DNA from: a virus
DNA length: 61,734 bases
Virus record (IMG/VR): IMGVR_UViG_3300022074_000037
Span: 1-61,734 of that record
Reading direction: 5' to 3' (one strand)
Position 1 is the stretch's first letter, and every line of letters starts with the position of its first letter. The notes below the pieces were generated by a model that did not search any database, was not told where the DNA came from, and was given only the letters and a program-made list of their open reading frames with translations. This document shows, piece by piece, positions 15,298-22,056 of this stretch. Position numbers and translations under genes: made by a program.

Positions 15298-15500
15298 GTA
15301 TTGGATTAGTATTAAGACACACTTACGAAGAGACTTGTGAAATCTGTGAAAAGATTGCACACTTCTTTAAAATTGCTGGGAAAAAATGGAATGTATTTTT
15401 TACCAGAGTTGGATATGCAAGAGCGGCTTCGCAACTTGCATCTCAAGGATATTACGAAGAGGCGAAGGCCCTCATGACAGAAAAGGATAATTTAAAATGA
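15294..15500 (+). CDS. Small hypothetical protein
   Basis: 68 residues with two Cys close together (ETCEICEKIAHFF) and a helical C-terminus (ARAASQLASQGYYEEAKALM) resembling a tetratricopeptide-like helix pair. Coupled by ATGA overlaps to the genes before and after. Confidence 0.7.
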   Translation: MSIGLVLRHTYEETCEICEKIAHFFKIAGKKWNVFFTRVGYARAASQLASQGYYEEAKALMTEKDNLK

Positions 15501-15931
15501 AACCACTTGCATTTATAGGAACAGTATTTGCGTTTGTCTTTATGGCGAATCTTGCATACGCAAAAACTATTGAAATCGAAATGTTGAATAAAGACGGAGC
15601 AGGCCGAAAGATGGTTTACTCTCAAGAATTAGTACACGTTGATTCTGGTGATGTGGTTGTATGGTTTCCAACATCCAAAGGACACAACGTAGAAATCGTT
15701 GCGGCTCCAGAGGGATTTGAGATTCCAAAGAAGTCAAAGAACAGTAAAGAAGTATCTATCGAATTTACTGTGCCTGGCATTTATTATTACTGGTGTACAC
15801 CACACAAAGGAATGGGTATGATTGGATTGATTGTTGTGGATGGTGATACGTCAAATAAAGATGCTATTGCAAATGCAAAGGCGATGGGTAAGTCAAAAAA
15901 GAAACTTAAAAAACTTCTTGACGAACTGTAA
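15497..15931 (+). CDS. Pseudoazurin-like blue copper protein
   Basis: A 144-residue exported cupredoxin: signal peptide ending NLAYA, then IEIEMLNKDGAGRKMVYS and a C-terminal helical extension as in pseudoazurins. All four type 1 copper ligands are present: His63 (KGHNVE), Cys100 and His103 (WCTPH), Met108 (GMGM). Pseudoazurins are periplasmic one-electron carriers, best known as donors to copper nitrite reductase and other terminal reductases in proteobacteria. As a phage gene it is probably an auxiliary metabolic gene supporting host respiration. Operon end; a terminator follows. Confidence 0.88.
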   Translation: MKPLAFIGTVFAFVFMANLAYAKTIEIEMLNKDGAGRKMVYSQELVHVDSGDVVVWFPTSKGHNVEIVAAPEGFEIPKKSKNSKEVSIEFTVPGIYYYWCTPHKGMGMIGLIVVDGDTSNKDAIANAKAMGKSKKKLKKLLDEL

Positions 15932-15952
15932 AAAATACTATATAAAGATAAT

Positions 15953-15977
15953 AAGGGGAACAATTAAGTTCCCCTTT
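15953..15977 (+). terminator. Intrinsic terminator
   Basis: Stem AAGGGGAAC (15953-15961), loop AATTAA, GTTCCCCTT (15968-15976), then T and AT-rich sequence. Nearly symmetrical, so it may work in both directions. Confidence 0.85.
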
Positions 15978-15994
15978 AATTTATGGAGTGTCCA

Positions 15995-16468
15995 ATGTCC
16001 GATAAACTTTGGAGAAAGGTTAAGAAAATGGAATTAGGTAATCCGATTATCACAGCACTTGTAGGCCTTGTAGTATTTTATATCGGTTTGAAAATGTTTT
16101 CTGGTGGTATGAAATCTATGGGTAATATGGAACACCTTGCATTCTTCTTAGGTAATCCAATTTATATGTTCTTTGGTGGTATTGTTATGACATTGCTCTG
16201 GCAATCATCATCACTCTCAACAACGGCAATCATTGCATTAGTTGCTTCTGGTGCGTTACCACTTCCTGCCGCAATAGGGGCAGTTCTTGGTGCAAACATA
16301 GGAACGACAGGTACAATCTGGTTGGCAGGACTTCTGGTTTCAGATGGAATGCCTAAGGGTGATACCTTGAGGGTTGCACTTGCACATTCTGGTGCAAATC
16401 TATTCATGTCTATCATGTTACTACCTTGGGTACATCATATCGCAAGGTTCTTAGGTAAGGTAGGGTGA
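15995..16468 (+). CDS. Na/Pi-cotransporter family membrane protein (single repeat)
   Basis: A 157-residue polytopic membrane protein with about four hydrophobic segments. QSSSLSTTAIIALVASG and GAVLGANIGTTGT are the QSSS and GxxxGxNxGTT signatures of the Na+/phosphate cotransporter family (PF02690). Bacterial NptA-type proteins have two such repeats; this has one, so it may act as a dimer. ATG 15995 is preferred over 15983 because GGAG lies 6-7 bases before it. A role in phosphate uptake during infection is inferred. Confidence 0.8.
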   Translation: MSDKLWRKVKKMELGNPIITALVGLVVFYIGLKMFSGGMKSMGNMEHLAFFLGNPIYMFFGGIVMTLLWQSSSLSTTAIIALVASGALPLPAAIGAVLGANIGTTGTIWLAGLLVSDGMPKGDTLRVALAHSGANLFMSIMLLPWVHHIARFLGKVG

Positions 16469-16529
16469 TTCGGCACGATTCGGCATTTTACACTAATCTA
16501 AACTAAAAACTCTAAAAAATCTCTCACGA

Positions 16530-16558
16530 AAGCCCTTGATTTACAAGGGCTTTTTTTT
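16530..16558 (+). terminator. Intrinsic terminator (CCCTTG-ATTTA-CAAGGG type)
   Basis: Stem AAGCCCTTG/CAAGGGCTT, loop ATTTA, then T-run. The same hairpin core recurs at 42363 and, slightly varied, at 49409. Confidence 0.92.
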
Positions 16559-16573
16559 ATTTTAAAAAAGGCC

Positions 16574-16602
16574 TTGACTTTGTTCTCAAAACATCGTATA
16601 GT
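16574..16602 (+). promoter_or_regulatory. Early promoter with spacer palindrome
   Basis: TTGACT (16574-16579), N17, TATAGT (16597-16602). The spacer carries TGTTCTCAAAACA (16581-16593), one of seven TGTT-N5-AACA palindromes in such spacers. Confidence 0.85.
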
Positions 16603-16631
16603 GTATATGTAATTGAGAGAAAGGACTTCAA

Positions 16632-16874
16632 ATGACAAATCAAGAAACAATTTTTATCGGTGCCGACAACGGTGGTATTAAAGTTTACAAAGGTGTTGGT
16701 AACAATGTTGGGTTTGCAAAGACCGCTAAGATGCTTGCATATATCCTTGACACCCACAAGATTTACGGTGAAGTGATGTTCACAAGCAGCATGGACTTTG
16801 CTGATGAGTATGGGTTTGACCACTATAACGGTGCGAAAGACCTTTGGAATGAAGCTGTTGAGATGAGGGTTTAA
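16632..16874 (+). CDS. Small early-type hypothetical protein
   Basis: 80 residues, soluble alpha/beta (IFIGADNGGIKVYKGVGNN ... YGFDHYNGAKDLWNEAVEM). Strong GAGAGAAAGG leader and promoter directly upstream. First gene of a three-gene early operon. No family is recognised. Confidence 0.75.
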   Translation: MTNQETIFIGADNGGIKVYKGVGNNVGFAKTAKMLAYILDTHKIYGEVMFTSSMDFADEYGFDHYNGAKDLWNEAVEMRV

Positions 16875-16876
16875 TT

Positions 16877-17113
16877 ATGGGTTACTTTTACGATGATTGG
16901 AAGGACAAAAAGATGTTTGTCGAGAACGCAGAAGGTCAGTTTGTTATGAACTTTGGTGAAGCCGAAAAGTCAATGATTCAGAATCTTGAAGATGCTGTCA
17001 TCAATCTTACAGAAGGTGCTTCTGATGAGAAGAGAATGGCCATTGGATACATGGAGTATCTTGCAGATTGCCTGAAAAGGGGTAAACTTGAAGTGAAGTG
17101 GAATATCTCATAG
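16877..17113 (+). CDS. Small early-type hypothetical protein
   Basis: 78 residues, acidic and helical (MGYFYDDWKDKKMFVENAEG ... DAVINLTEGASDEKRMAIGY). Starts two bases after the previous stop. Part of the operon driven from 16574. Confidence 0.75.
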   Translation: MGYFYDDWKDKKMFVENAEGQFVMNFGEAEKSMIQNLEDAVINLTEGASDEKRMAIGYMEYLADCLKRGKLEVKWNIS

Positions 17114-17121
17114 GAGTAGAA

Positions 17122-17322
17122 ATGTTTAACAATGTAGGACATCCAATCGAAGGTTGGGCAATTCTGAAATGTGAATCAGACAATCAACCAGAAATTGTTT
17201 CTTTGCACCAATGTTTGGGTAATGCAGAGGAAGAAAAGATGGTTCTGAATGAAATGGCCGAGGGTACAGATACTACCTTTGTAGTAAAAAATACTTTTGG
17301 TTGCATGATAGAAACGGTCTAA
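17122..17322 (+). CDS. Small early-type hypothetical protein
   Basis: 66 residues from ATG 17122, which has AGGAG at proper distance; an in-frame ATG at 17098 lies inside the preceding gene. Beta-rich N-terminus (NVGHPIEGWAILKCES) and a short acidic helix. Last gene of the operon. Confidence 0.7.
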   Translation: MFNNVGHPIEGWAILKCESDNQPEIVSLHQCLGNAEEEKMVLNEMAEGTDTTFVVKNTFGCMIETV

Positions 17323-17329
17323 AAACTAC

Positions 17330-17358
17330 TTGACATTGTTCTGATAACATGATAGCAT
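17330..17358 (+). promoter_or_regulatory. Early promoter with spacer palindrome
   Basis: TTGACA (17330-17335), N17, TAGCAT (17353-17358). Spacer palindrome TGTTCTGATAACA at 17337-17349. Confidence 0.8.
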
Positions 17359-17382
17359 ATGTATAGAAAGTGAGGAAATATT

Positions 17383-17739
17383 ATGAGTTTAAAAGTTTTA
17401 GAGTTTGAAAATGATGATGCATTGAATACCAATGGTTATCATTATATCAGTTGTGTTACTACCACTTATGACAAGTTGGTAGAGATTTTTGGTAAACCAA
17501 CATACACAGATGCAGACCCATATGAAAAGGTCAATGCAGAGTGGACTATCGAGGCCAAGGTTGTCGATGGAGATGATGACCCAGATGATTACTATTACAA
17601 GGGGTTCACCGTCTACAATTGGAAAACTGGTTACATTCCTACTGAGGAATACGAGTGGCACGTTGGTGGTAAAGATTATGAGTCAATGGAGGCTCTGCAT
17701 GAAATCTTTGAGAATCACATAAATAAATCTAAAGGATAA
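17383..17739 (+). CDS. Conserved small early-type protein
   Basis: 118 residues, strongly acidic. YDKLVEIFGKPTYTDADP followed by a beta-rich core (VNAEWTIEAKV ... YYKGFTVYNWKTG) suggests a compact alpha/beta fold that may recognise nucleic acid or a host protein; similar proteins occur, as far as I recall, in other marine phages without assigned function. Strong promoter just upstream. Confidence 0.75.
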   Translation: MSLKVLEFENDDALNTNGYHYISCVTTTYDKLVEIFGKPTYTDADPYEKVNAEWTIEAKVVDGDDDPDDYYYKGFTVYNWKTGYIPTEEYEWHVGGKDYESMEALHEIFENHINKSKG

Positions 17740-17745
17740 GATGTT

Positions 17746-17958
17746 ATGGTAACAATTACAACGGCAGTAACCATTACTATGTGTTGTACGATGTTCGCAT
17801 TTTACTTTGGTCAGAACCTTGGTCGTAGGGAAAGGATTGAAGTAATTATTGACTCCATGCTTACACGTTTGGAGAAAGATGGGTTCATCAGAACTAAAAA
17901 AGGTAAAGATGGGGAGACAGAATTAATTCCCATAAAAGACTTGACAAATGGTGGATAA
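17746..17958 (+). CDS. Small membrane protein
   Basis: 70 residues: N-terminal transmembrane segment (ITTAVTITMCCTMFAFYFG) then a basic/acidic cytoplasmic helix (RRERIEVIIDSMLTRLEKDG). CATAAATA lies at 17718-17725 upstream. The 3' end contains the TTGACA of the next promoter. Confidence 0.7.
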   Translation: MVTITTAVTITMCCTMFAFYFGQNLGRRERIEVIIDSMLTRLEKDGFIRTKKGKDGETELIPIKDLTNGG

Positions 17959-17967
17959 TGTTATAAT
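17941..17967 (+). promoter_or_regulatory. Promoter for a candidate small RNA / lipoprotein leader
   Basis: TTGACA (17941-17946) and TATAAT (17962-17967), both perfect hexamers but with a short 15-base spacer; a 17-base spacing would use TAATAT. Confidence 0.55.
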
Positions 17968-17971
17968 ATGA

Positions 17972-18060
17972 GTTTGAGAGTCGGAATTAAGGTTGGTTGG
18001 CCCACTTTGAAAGTTCCAAATATTATGGTGTGGGGATGCAAGTTTCCGACTCTCATTTTA
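17972..18060 (+). ncRNA. Candidate structured leader or small RNA
   Basis: Between the promoter at 17941 and the lipoprotein start at 18075. A perfect 12-bp closing stem, TGAGAGTCGGAA (17975-17986) with TTCCGACTCTCA (18044-18055), encloses about 57 bases; inside, CCCAC (18001-18005) can pair with GTGGG (18030-18034). The closing stem is followed by TTTTATT. It could be a stand-alone RNA or the structured 5' UTR of the lipoprotein mRNA. Confidence 0.45.
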
Positions 18061-18074
18061 TTATGTTGGAGATT

Positions 18075-18644
18075 ATGAACAAATACATTGGAATGACATT
18101 GATACTTGGATTGAGCGGTTGTCCGACTTGGGCGCCTGCATACGAGAATCAAACCCCATGTGATTATGAACATCTAGTAAACTCTTCATACATATATACA
18201 ATTCAGAACACAAAAGAATTCAAGAAAGAGGTGTTTCCTTATGTCGAGGACACCAGAAAATGCGTTATCACAATGTGGGTAACCATTGAGGATAAGACAT
18301 ACCCAGCACAAGGTAGTTATGTATTTGGGCCTGATATGACAGAAAATCAGGCGTGTGAGTTCGCAGAGAAGAAAGCGAAAGAACAGGTAATACGAGAAGT
18401 ATCACCTGTTAAGTTGTCTTCCAATACTGACCTTTCATGCATCAAGAAAGATGTTGTAGAGGCACCAGAAGAGGAAGTTATTGTTAGTAGTGAGGTTGTA
18501 GAGGTTCGTCCTGTAACACTGGCTGATAAGTTCAAACCTATCAAACCATCTTACAGTCCAGACCCAACTTACTATTATGGAAACTACGACAGTGGTAAGA
18601 TTACTTTTAGTAGTGTACTGTCGTTATTATTAGGGGGTATGTAA
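18075..18644 (+). CDS. Lipoprotein, unknown function
   Basis: 189 residues from ATG 18075 (TTGGAG Shine-Dalgarno); upstream in-frame ATGs lie in the structured leader. Lipobox LGLSGC gives a lipidated Cys at about residue 16. The mature protein has paired Cys (PCDYEH, KCVITM, ACEFAE, SCIKKD) and an acidic Val/Glu-rich stretch (APEEEVIVSSEVVEVRP). Probably periplasm-facing during infection; no family is recognised. Confidence 0.75.
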   Translation: MNKYIGMTLILGLSGCPTWAPAYENQTPCDYEHLVNSSYIYTIQNTKEFKKEVFPYVEDTRKCVITMWVTIEDKTYPAQGSYVFGPDMTENQACEFAEKKAKEQVIREVSPVKLSSNTDLSCIKKDVVEAPEEEVIVSSEVVEVRPVTLADKFKPIKPSYSPDPTYYYGNYDSGKITFSSVLSLLLGGM

Positions 18645-18784
18645 TGTTTAAATTCATATTCGGTATTGTTGTGGGTATTATTCTTGTCACCTATTACCCA
18701 GATATTATAACAACCACCACTGATTGGTTTATCGACAGTGGTGCTCGTGACGAAGTAATCGAAACTCTAGAAGGGATGAAATGA
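18644..18784 (+). CDS. Small membrane protein
   Basis: 46 residues, one N-terminal membrane segment (FKFIFGIVVGIILVTYYP) and an acidic tail. TAATG overlap with the lipoprotein before it and ATGATGA overlap with the lipoprotein after it, so translation is coupled. Confidence 0.7.
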   Translation: MFKFIFGIVVGIILVTYYPDIITTTTDWFIDSGARDEVIETLEGMK

Positions 18785-19449
18785 TGAAAAATGTGATTAT
18801 GATTGGTGCGGTTGCATCTTTACTTGCGGCGTGTTCTAGTACAAAGAATGTCGCAGTGATGGACTCACCACCACCACACTCTGGTGTTGATAAGGAAGTT
18901 TATGAGTACAAGGCCAAACTTGCAAATCAACAGGTGAAGGCGATGCCTGAATGGTATACGAAAATTCCAGAAGATGAAGAGGCGATTTTTGCAGTTGGTA
19001 CGGCAGTATCACCAGACCTACAGTTGTCTAATGATATTGCAATTCTACTTGCAAAGAGAACACTTGCTGACCGTATCAATGGTGAGTTGCGTTCTCAAAC
19101 AAAGTCGTTTGTATCGAAGATTGGTACTGATGCGAATGCCTCAGTCTTGAATGAGATTGAGACAGTGACTAAAAATCTGATTGCAGATGTTGATGTTGCT
19201 GGTTACAGGGTCAAGGAATCTGATGTTGTAGTAAACGGTACACAGTATCGTGTTTACGTTCTGTTGGAATATTCCAGTGCAGAGGCAACCAAGATTCTTA
19301 TGAATAGACTAAAACGAGAGAAACAATTGTTGTCTAAGATTTCTGCACTGAACGCTTTCAAGGAACTTGATGCACAGGTGACTGAGAAGAAAAATAGTGA
19401 TGCAGAGAAACTTGACAAGATTGTGGAAACAATAACCACAGAGGGATAA
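18781..19449 (+). CDS. LPP20-like lipoprotein
   Basis: 222 residues with a lipoprotein signal (VASLLAACSS, lipidated Cys at about 18). The region PEWYTKIP ... AIFAVGTA ... LAKRTLADRINGELRSQ matches the LPP20 lipoprotein family (PF02169), followed by a helical C-terminus. LPP20 proteins are outer-membrane lipoproteins of Gram-negative bacteria; in a phage this may alter the infected cell's envelope. Start is ATG 18781 or 18784. Confidence 0.75.
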   Translation: MMKNVIMIGAVASLLAACSSTKNVAVMDSPPPHSGVDKEVYEYKAKLANQQVKAMPEWYTKIPEDEEAIFAVGTAVSPDLQLSNDIAILLAKRTLADRINGELRSQTKSFVSKIGTDANASVLNEIETVTKNLIADVDVAGYRVKESDVVVNGTQYRVYVLLEYSSAEATKILMNRLKREKQLLSKISALNAFKELDAQVTEKKNSDAEKLDKIVETITTEG

Positions 19450-19668
19450 ATGGAAGTAAGGGTCAGAAAGGGTAGAGATGGTAAACCAGATGTTAATGGT
19501 GCCATTCGTGTACTAAAGAAGAAACTTATGAAGGAAGGGTTCTTTCAAGAACTAAGAGCCCGTGAATCTTTTATGAGTAGGGGTGAAAAGAAACGCAAAC
19601 AAAAGGCCGCAGGCCGAAGACGTTGGTTGCGTAATCAGGCAAAACTGAAGGATGAGAGAGGTTACTAA
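19450..19668 (+). CDS. rpsU: Ribosomal protein bS21 homologue
   Basis: 72 residues, extremely basic (MEVRVRKGRDGKPDVNGAIR ... KKRKQKAAGRRRWLR). The order of a short N-terminal strand, helix VLKKKLMKEGFFQELRARE and a Lys/Arg-rich C-terminal helix is that of bS21 (about 70 residues), the small-subunit protein near the anti-Shine-Dalgarno that helps initiation. Phage-encoded bS21 has been reported in marine phages; it may replace host S21 and bias translation to phage mRNA. Starts right after the upstream stop. Confidence 0.85.
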   Translation: MEVRVRKGRDGKPDVNGAIRVLKKKLMKEGFFQELRARESFMSRGEKKRKQKAAGRRRWLRNQAKLKDERGY

Positions 19669-19669
19669 A

Positions 19670-20065
19670 ATGCCAAGACGTAAAATGACACCAGAACAGA
19701 GAGAGGCTGCCGCAGAACGGTTGCGTCTTGCAAGGGAAAAAAGGTTGCGTGAGAACCCACCTAAGTATTCTAATATACACCCATCTGTTTTGACGTTACC
19801 AGATGAACATCCATTCTCAAGAGTGAATGTTACAAAGTATATCAAAACCCAGAAGGAACAGCTTTCTTCATATCGGGCGGCGGTACGTCAAAAGGTAAAG
19901 GGTGCGATTGCAAACGAAGCATCATGTAAGGCGTATATTCGACACTGTGAAACGTACTTACGAAATGGTGATTGGTGTGATGACTTCTATGGTGAATACC
20001 AAGAGAAGCGAGTTAAGTGGGTGACTGTTGTGCCTGCTGGTCGGAAGGTGGATGATGACGGATGA
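19670..20065 (+). CDS. Conserved basic protein, unknown function
   Basis: 131 residues from ATG 19670. Arg/Lys/Glu-rich N-terminus (PRRKMTPEQREAAAERLRLA) and a C-terminal domain with two Cys (ASCKAYIRHCETYL, DWCDDFYGE). Located between bS21 and the RNase H group, conserved basic character suggests nucleic-acid or ribosome association, but nothing specific can be claimed. Confidence 0.7.
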   Translation: MPRRKMTPEQREAAAERLRLAREKRLRENPPKYSNIHPSVLTLPDEHPFSRVNVTKYIKTQKEQLSSYRAAVRQKVKGAIANEASCKAYIRHCETYLRNGDWCDDFYGEYQEKRVKWVTVVPAGRKVDDDG

Positions 20066-20462
20066 TGGACAGACTAGTAACATTGTGCAGTTCCCAAAGA
20101 AGTATGTGGGTATTGCACCAAAAGTGACAAACTTTGATGCGATGAAACTCAATAAAGAGTTACAGTTCGCAGACGAGTTAACGGATGGAATTATGGTTTC
20201 AATGATACATAATATGGATGAGAATGACGTAGAGATTTCCGAAAGTAAGTTTATACAGGATATTGCATTTTTGTCTGAGGCTATCAAAGCGACCATATAC
20301 AGAGATAGAGGGTTTACTCATCCTTTTCAAAACTTGATTGAATTGATTTCAAATGTGAGTTATGATGAGAAGGAAAAGAAGCACGATGTCCATATGGACA
20401 TGGAATTGATAAGAGAATTGTCAGAAGACTTCACTGAGGATGATGACCCAGACAAGGCATAA
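20055..20462 (+). CDS. Conserved phage protein next to RNase H
   Basis: 135 residues from ATG 20055 (or 20052), overlapping the previous gene by 11 bases. Acidic helical protein (IVQFPKKYVGIAPKVTNFDA ... DIAFLSEAIKATIYRDRGF) with an acidic tail (EDFTEDDDPDKA). Probably co-expressed with rnh. No motif is recognised. Confidence 0.7.
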   Translation: MTDDGQTSNIVQFPKKYVGIAPKVTNFDAMKLNKELQFADELTDGIMVSMIHNMDENDVEISESKFIQDIAFLSEAIKATIYRDRGFTHPFQNLIELISNVSYDEKEKKHDVHMDMELIRELSEDFTEDDDPDKA

Positions 20463-20471
20463 GGTGATAAT

Positions 20472-21326
20472 ATGATTTTAGTTGATATGAACCAAGTGAC
20501 GCTTTCTAATCTGATGATTCAGATTGGCCGCAACACTGAAGTTGACCCAGACATGGTTCGACATATGGTTCTCAATTCATTAAGGGGTTATCGTAGTAGA
20601 TTCAATGAAGAGTTCGGAGAACTGGTACTATGTTATGATAACAAAAGTAATTGGAGAAGAGAATACTTTCCAAATTACAAACACGGTAGACGTAAAGACC
20701 GTAAGGCATCCAAGTTAGATTGGGGTTCGATATTCGATACCTTGCATCTAATCAAAAAAGAATTAGAAGAGAATCTGCCCTACAAGGTTTTAGAAGTAGA
20801 GAACGCAGAGGCCGATGACATTATCGCATCTGTTGTATCCTACGTTGCAGAAACACCTTCACACTATGAGAAGGTATTGATTGTATCTGGTGACAAAGAT
20901 TTCATTCAATTGCAGAAACACAGTTTCGTTACACAATACAGTCCGACACTGAAAAAGTTCGTGAACGGTATTGACCCAGACGTATACATCAAAGAACACA
21001 TCCTAAAGGGTGACCGTAGTGATGGAGTACCAAACTTCTTATCACCAGATAATTGTTTTGTAGATGAATTACGTCAACGTCCTATCTCAAAGAAGAAACT
21101 GGCGACATGGGTTGACCTTGTCCCAGAGGATTTTTGTAACGAAGAGATGTTGCGAAATTATCAACGCAACAGAAAACTGATAGACTTAGAGTATGCACCA
21201 GATGAGATTAACAAGGCCTGTGTGGATACCTATCTAAATAGTTCGGTAAATGATAGAAGTGGTCTATTAAACTACTTCATTAAACATCGACTAAAAAACC
21301 ATATGGAAAATATTGGAGACTTTTAA
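20472..21326 (+). CDS. rnh: RNase H / 5'-3' exonuclease (T4 Rnh, FEN family)
   Basis: 284 residues. FEN-type nuclease that removes RNA primers and adjacent DNA on the lagging strand. The acidic metal-binding residues are visible in order: VDMNQ at the N-terminus, LCYDNKSNWRRE, ENAEADDIIA (a paired Glu/Asp cluster), VSGDKDFIQL and GDRSDGVPN. Length is close to T4 Rnh (305). In an operon with DUF6433-like protein downstream. Confidence 0.92.
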   Translation: MILVDMNQVTLSNLMIQIGRNTEVDPDMVRHMVLNSLRGYRSRFNEEFGELVLCYDNKSNWRREYFPNYKHGRRKDRKASKLDWGSIFDTLHLIKKELEENLPYKVLEVENAEADDIIASVVSYVAETPSHYEKVLIVSGDKDFIQLQKHSFVTQYSPTLKKFVNGIDPDVYIKEHILKGDRSDGVPNFLSPDNCFVDELRQRPISKKKLATWVDLVPEDFCNEEMLRNYQRNRKLIDLEYAPDEINKACVDTYLNSSVNDRSGLLNYFIKHRLKNHMENIGDF

Positions 21327-21327
21327 A

Positions 21328-21786
21328 ATGGCAGTGAATACATATACACCTTTACTACATGAGGTGCTGAAGAAAGTTCATAATGCAAAGACTAAAGAGA
21401 AGAAGATTGAAATTCTTAGAGAGAATAATAGTGATGCATTGCGAATGATTATTAAGGGTTCATTTGACCCTAAAATCGAATGGATTTTACCACCTGGCGA
21501 AGTTCCTTTCAACAGAAACGAAGCCCCAGATGGAACTGAACACACTTTACTCTTCCAAGAGTCAAAGAAGTTATACAGGTTCATCAAAGGTGGTGACAAC
21601 CAAACACCGCAATGGAAGAAGGAACAGATGTTCGTTCAGATGTTGGAAGGTCTGTCTCAAGGCGAGGCAGAGGTGGTAGTGGCCGCAAAGGATAAAAAAT
21701 TACATCAAGTCTATAAAGGACTTTCGGCGGTTGTTGTCAAAGAAGCGTTTGGGTGGAATGACGAATTTGTTGACCCAAATAAGTAA
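21328..21786 (+). CDS. DUF6433-like conserved T4-type phage protein
   Basis: 152 residues from ATG 21328 (GGAGAC upstream). NTYTPLLHEVLKKVHNAKTK, then SDALRMIIKGSFDPKIEW and PPGEVPFNRNEAPDGTE, a pattern I recognise as a family conserved beside rnh in marine T4-like phages (DUF6433). Function unknown; conserved linkage suggests replication or transcription. A promoter and a gene-less transcript follow. Confidence 0.8.
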   Translation: MAVNTYTPLLHEVLKKVHNAKTKEKKIEILRENNSDALRMIIKGSFDPKIEWILPPGEVPFNRNEAPDGTEHTLLFQESKKLYRFIKGGDNQTPQWKKEQMFVQMLEGLSQGEAEVVVAAKDKKLHQVYKGLSAVVVKEAFGWNDEFVDPNK

Positions 21787-21792
21787 AACTTC

Positions 21793-21821
21793 TTGACATT
21801 TTGGTACTGATGAGGTACTAT
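21793..21821 (+). promoter_or_regulatory. Sigma70-type promoter for candidate small RNA
   Basis: TTGACA (21793-21798), N17, TACTAT (21816-21821). No TGTT-N5-AACA palindrome. Nothing convincing is coded before the terminator at 21922. Confidence 0.8.
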
Positions 21822-21827
21822 GATTAA

Positions 21828-21949
21828 AGACTTGGTAATGAGGTTGTTATGAAACGGAACACGACTCCTCTCTCTCTCACTTTCAGTGTTCCAGTGATTC
21901 GGCGTGATTTGCTAAAGTCTTGGGGGGAAACGAACTTTCCCCCCTTTTT
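21828..21949 (+). ncRNA. Candidate small RNA with CU-rich loop
   Basis: A promoter at 21793 and a strong terminator at 21922-21949 delimit a transcript of about 120 nt. It contains a perfect 7-bp stem GGAACAC (21856-21862)/GTGTTCC (21886-21892) whose 23-base loop includes CTCCTCTCTCTCTC (21865-21878). That loop is complementary to the GA-rich Shine-Dalgarno leaders of this phage, for example AGAGAGGAG at 53388-53396 and GAGAGAGG before 51593. It resembles an antisense or anti-SD regulator; no expression evidence. Confidence 0.55.
21922..21949 (+). terminator. Strong intrinsic terminator
   Basis: Nine-bp stem GGGGGGAAA/TTTCCCCCC, loop CGAAC, five T. Preceded by no convincing ORF. Confidence 0.95.
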
Positions 21950-21997
21950 CTTTTCTAAACCCTTGATTTTCAAGGATTATTTAGTTCGTTTTTTCCC

Positions 21998-22026
21998 TTG
22001 ACATTGTTATCAAAACATAGTAGCAT
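21998..22026 (+). promoter_or_regulatory. Early promoter with spacer palindrome
   Basis: TTGACA (21998-22003), N17, TAGCAT (22021-22026). Spacer palindrome TGTTATCAAAACA at 22005-22017. Confidence 0.8.
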
Positions 22027-22056
22027 ATACTTGTAATGATGAGAAAGAGAGTAAAT

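Noticed and set aside
21849-22004. 51-codon ORF starting ATG in the gap after the DUF6433-like gene
   Set aside because: It runs through a strong terminator hairpin and into the -35 of the next promoter, has no proper Shine-Dalgarno, and its composition is unlike the neighbouring proteins.
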